Origin: Neisseriaceae bacterium
Lineage (GTDB): Bacteria > Pseudomonadota > Gammaproteobacteria > Burkholderiales > UBA11063
DNA: 7,958 bases
Direction: 5' to 3'
Assembly: GCA_947499925.1 (NCBI GenBank)
Contig: CANMQR010000018.1
Location: forward strand, 1-7,958
Every line of letters begins with the position of its first letter. Position 1 is the first letter of the stretch. A program made the position numbers and the translations under genes. Below, in pieces: positions 6,158-7,958 of the stretch. Under the pieces are notes generated by a model that saw nothing but the letters and a program-made list of their open reading frames with translations, was not told the DNA's origin and searched no databases.

Positions 6158-7447
6158 CTATAAAAAGTGAATTTTAGATTTATTAATTCCAGCAAAAATC
6201 ATTTCGGCTATTTTCTGTCTAAAATCAGAATTTTTAAGTTGTTTTTCCTCATCAGGATTCGATATAAACGCAGTCTCCACAAGGACTGACGGGATATCTG
6301 GCGCTTTTAAAACTGCAAAAGCTGCTTTTTCAACTTGGCGGTTGTGTAATCTACCAATTTTACTTAAATTCGGTAATAAATTTAAGGCCAATTGCGTACT
6401 TTTTTTATTGGTCATGGTTTCTGTCATATCTAAAAGTACGCTACTAGTGATTTTATCTTTACTTTTAAAAGACATTCCACCAATTAAATCAGAATCATTC
6501 TGGGTTTTCGCAAGCCATTTAGCAAAACTACTACTAGACCCATGATCAGATAAAACAAATACTGAAGCCCCACGAGCAGCTGGAGTAGTAAAAGCATCAG
6601 CATGAATTGATACAAATACATCAGCTTTTGCTTTTCTCGCAATAGCAACTCGAGTACCAAGTGGTATAAAAACATCCTGAGTACGAGTTAGTTTCGCTTC
6701 CATATAATCGGTACTGTTTATTATATCATAGAGTTTATGCCCAATATCAAGTACTACATCTTTTTCTTTGATACCTGTTGGGCCAATCGCACCAGGATCC
6801 TCCCCTCCATGTCCTGGATCCAACATAACCAATAACTTTTTATTAGATTGCTTTTTATATATTCTAGGTATTATAGGGCTACTTGCTATTACGTGAGTAT
6901 CCTCACTACCATTACTTTGTAATTGTAATAATGCCAAAATATCATCGTTTAGTGTATCATCAAGACTAGTTGTTGTATCAGGATACATGTCTATAACATA
7001 GCGATACTGATAGCTAATCCCTGCTAAATTAACAGGAGCAATAGTCTTCATTTGGATTTTAACAGCTTGTTTTAACGATACTTTGATCCTAACAGTTGTT
7101 GTATCTTGTTGAATAACACTTATTGCTTTGATTATTGGATCGGAATTAATAATTTTTTTGGGCATACTTTGTAAAATGGTATTTAGATGAGAATTAGCCA
7201 AATCAACTATTAAGCTATCAGATCCAGTTGTTGCTGCTGATTGTATATCATAGTCAGCTTCAATTGTAATTCTAGTATAGATATGTGATGGCCAAATACG
7301 AACCGCAACAACATTATTGGCTTCAGGTACTACTAAATCAAGTAGCTCATCCGCAAAAGCTAGAGCTGGTCTAATTACAAAACTAACACCACAAACTAGT
7401 CCTAACTGAATTAGTGAGCGGCGGCTTTTGTCAATTGCATCAGACAT
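6158..7447 (-). CDS. amiC: N-acetylmuramoyl-L-alanine amidase AmiC (Tat-exported, AMIN domain)
   Basis: This zinc amidase cuts the bond between N-acetylmuramic acid and the stem peptide in the periplasm, splitting septal peptidoglycan during daughter-cell separation. The 429 residues begin with a twin-arginine signal (SRRSLIQLG, Arg9-Arg10, then a hydrophobic stretch and PALAFA, likely cut after about residue 30-32). An AMIN domain at about 45-155 should target it to the septal wall. A linker with several Asp, Thr and Ser residues follows, then the Amidase_3 domain at about 205-425. Expected zinc ligands are His213 (DPGHGG), Glu228 (GIKEKD) and His282 (SIHADA), with catalytic Glu391 (VLVETAFISN). 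The region around 299-348 should be the regulatory helix that EnvC- or NlpD-type activators displace. AAAGGT at 7453-7458 sits 5 bases before the ATG. It overlaps tsaE by 37 bases, so it is co-transcribed. Tat export plus AMIN fits AmiC rather than Sec-exported AmiB. Confidence 0.94.
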   Translation of the reverse strand: MSDAIDKSRRSLIQLGLVCGVSFVIRPALAFADELLDLVVPEANNVVAVRIWPSHIYTRITIEADYDIQSAATTGSDSLIVDLANSHLNTILQSMPKKIINSDPIIKAISVIQQDTTTVRIKVSLKQAVKIQMKTIAPVNLAGISYQYRYVIDMYPDTTTSLDDTLNDDILALLQLQSNGSEDTHVIASSPIIPRIYKKQSNKKLLVMLDPGHGGEDPGAIGPTGIKEKDVVLDIGHKLYDIINSTDYMEAKLTRTQDVFIPLGTRVAIARKAKADVFVSIHADAFTTPAARGASVFVLSDHGSSSSFAKWLAKTQNDSDLIGGMSFKSKDKITSSVLLDMTETMTNKKSTQLALNLLPNLSKIGRLHNRQVEKAAFAVLKAPDIPSVLVETAFISNPDEEKQLKNSDFRQKIAEMIFAGINKSKIHFL

Positions 7448-7881
7448 TGTCTACCTTTATCACTTTGGGGGTTAATTTCAATTGACCTAATATCATTGTC
7501 TACTGTAATTTGAAGCTTCCAATCAATTTGAGGTAGATAAATATCTGCCTTCTCAGGCCACTCTATAAAGCAAATACAATTATTAACAAAATACTCATCA
7601 AAACCAGATTCAATCCATTCATCAGGATCATTAAATCTATATAAATCAAAATGGTTTATTTGAATATCATTAACTATATATGGCTCTACCAAAGTATACG
7701 TGGGACTTTTAACACTCCCAACAACTCCAAGATGATACAAAACCTCTCTAACTAAAGTAGTTTTTCCAGCACCTAAATCACCTTTTAAAGTAATAACAAA
7801 GTTTGGGCTAATTGATTGTGAAATAAGCTTTGCAAATTCTTTTGTTGCATATAGATTGGAAAGTTTAATAGTGTACTGCAT
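7411..7881 (-). CDS. tsaE: tRNA threonylcarbamoyladenosine biosynthesis ATPase TsaE
   Basis: TsaE is the small ATPase that works with TsaB and TsaD to place the threonylcarbamoyl group, made by TsaC from threonine, bicarbonate and ATP, on A37 of tRNAs reading ANN codons. It acts in the cytoplasm and is usually essential. The 156 residues match the family length. Visible are Walker A GDLGAGKT at 34-41 followed by TLVRE, the switch segment SPTYTLVEPY at 59-68, HFDLYR at 77-82, and the FIEWPE block at 105-110. The start is ATG at 7881-7879, with only a weak purine-rich stretch upstream. It is the first gene of the tsaE-amiC operon, a common proteobacterial pairing, and its 3' end carries the amiC ribosome site. 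Nothing looks broken. Confidence 0.96.
   Translation of the reverse strand: MQYTIKLSNLYATKEFAKLISQSISPNFVITLKGDLGAGKTTLVREVLYHLGVVGSVKSPTYTLVEPYIVNDIQINHFDLYRFNDPDEWIESGFDEYFVNNCICFIEWPEKADIYLPQIDWKLQITVDNDIRSIEINPQSDKGRQCLMQLTKAAAH
7453..7458 (-). promoter_or_regulatory. Ribosome binding site of amiC, inside tsaE
   Basis: AAAGGT on the minus strand, 5 bases before the amiC ATG, lies wholly within the tsaE reading frame. It is the clearest Shine-Dalgarno sequence seen in the window and supports the ATG at 7447 despite the long overlap. Confidence 0.6.
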
Positions 7882-7914
7882 AAATCTTTTTTAATAAAAA
7901 ATAATACGAGATAT

Positions 7915-7923
7915 ATTATAGCA
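7915..7923 (-). promoter_or_regulatory. Extended -10 promoter of the tsaE-amiC operon
   Basis: The minus strand reads TGCTATAAT, a perfect extended -10 element. Transcription would start near 7908, leaving a leader of about 27 bases before tsaE. No good -35 hexamer is present at 16-18 bases, which extended -10 promoters can tolerate. A short inverted repeat (GTAG-CACAT-CTAC, 7937-7949) lies where the -35 region would be and could be an operator, though at 4 bases it is weak. Confidence 0.6.
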
Positions 7924-7958
7924 TATAAAATTGGTAGTAGCACATCTACAAGTATGAT

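Noticed and set aside
6342..6545. 67-codon open frame on the + strand
   Set aside because: It lies wholly antisense to the conserved amidase domain of amiC, has no family resemblance and no clear ribosome site; it is a shadow frame.
6484..6675. 63-codon open frame on the - strand
   Set aside because: It is the same strand as amiC in another frame, across the conserved SIHADA region. Its Leu-rich, low-complexity product is typical of a frame-shifted shadow.
6786..6825. Near-repeat of GGATCC-containing sequence inside amiC
   Set aside because: It is explained by the protein, which reads DPGHGGEDPG with two DPG segments, including a zinc ligand motif.

Overview
The window is AT-rich (roughly one third G+C by eye, not computed) and tightly packed. 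It holds six protein-coding genes of a Gram-negative bacterium. Mfd, exonuclease VII large subunit, a Tat-exported AMIN-type cell-wall amidase and TsaE all look proteobacterial. The tsaE-amiC pairing, with a Tat signal on the amidase and no mutL behind it, resembles betaproteobacteria more than the tsaE-amiB-mutL order of many gammaproteobacteria. A low-GC betaproteobacterium is therefore my best guess, held weakly; no rRNA or other marker is present to settle it.

Layout, left to right. Bases 2-2851 (+) are the C-terminal five-sixths of the transcription-repair coupling factor Mfd, cut by the window edge. Bases 2852-3017 are a spacer filled by a REP-like palindromic element. Bases 3018-4650 (+) hold two overlapping genes, a left-handed beta-helix acyltransferase and a family-4-type glycosyltransferase, probably modifying a surface polysaccharide. 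The glycosyltransferase stops at 4650, and xseA, on the opposite strand, stops at 4651 with no gap. xseA runs back to a GTG start at 5898. A 259-base intergenic stretch (5899-6157) follows. Next come amiC (6158-7447, -) and tsaE (7411-7881, -), which overlap by 37 bases and form an operon driven by an extended -10 promoter at 7915-7923.

The housekeeping genes cover transcription-coupled repair, single-strand DNA degradation, cell separation and tRNA t6A modification. The polysaccharide pair sits between two DNA-repair genes and looks like local accessory content.

The most notable feature is the xseA-amiC intergenic region. It holds three exact DnaA boxes (TTATNCACA) in one orientation within 190 bases. 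My by-eye scan of both strands found no other exact match in the window. The region also has a 31-base tract of pure A/T and several short palindromes. This is the composition of a bacterial replication origin, or of a DnaA-controlled locus, in a place with no dnaA, dnaN, rpmH or gidA nearby. No CRISPR array, tRNA, rRNA, insertion sequence or phage gene is visible.
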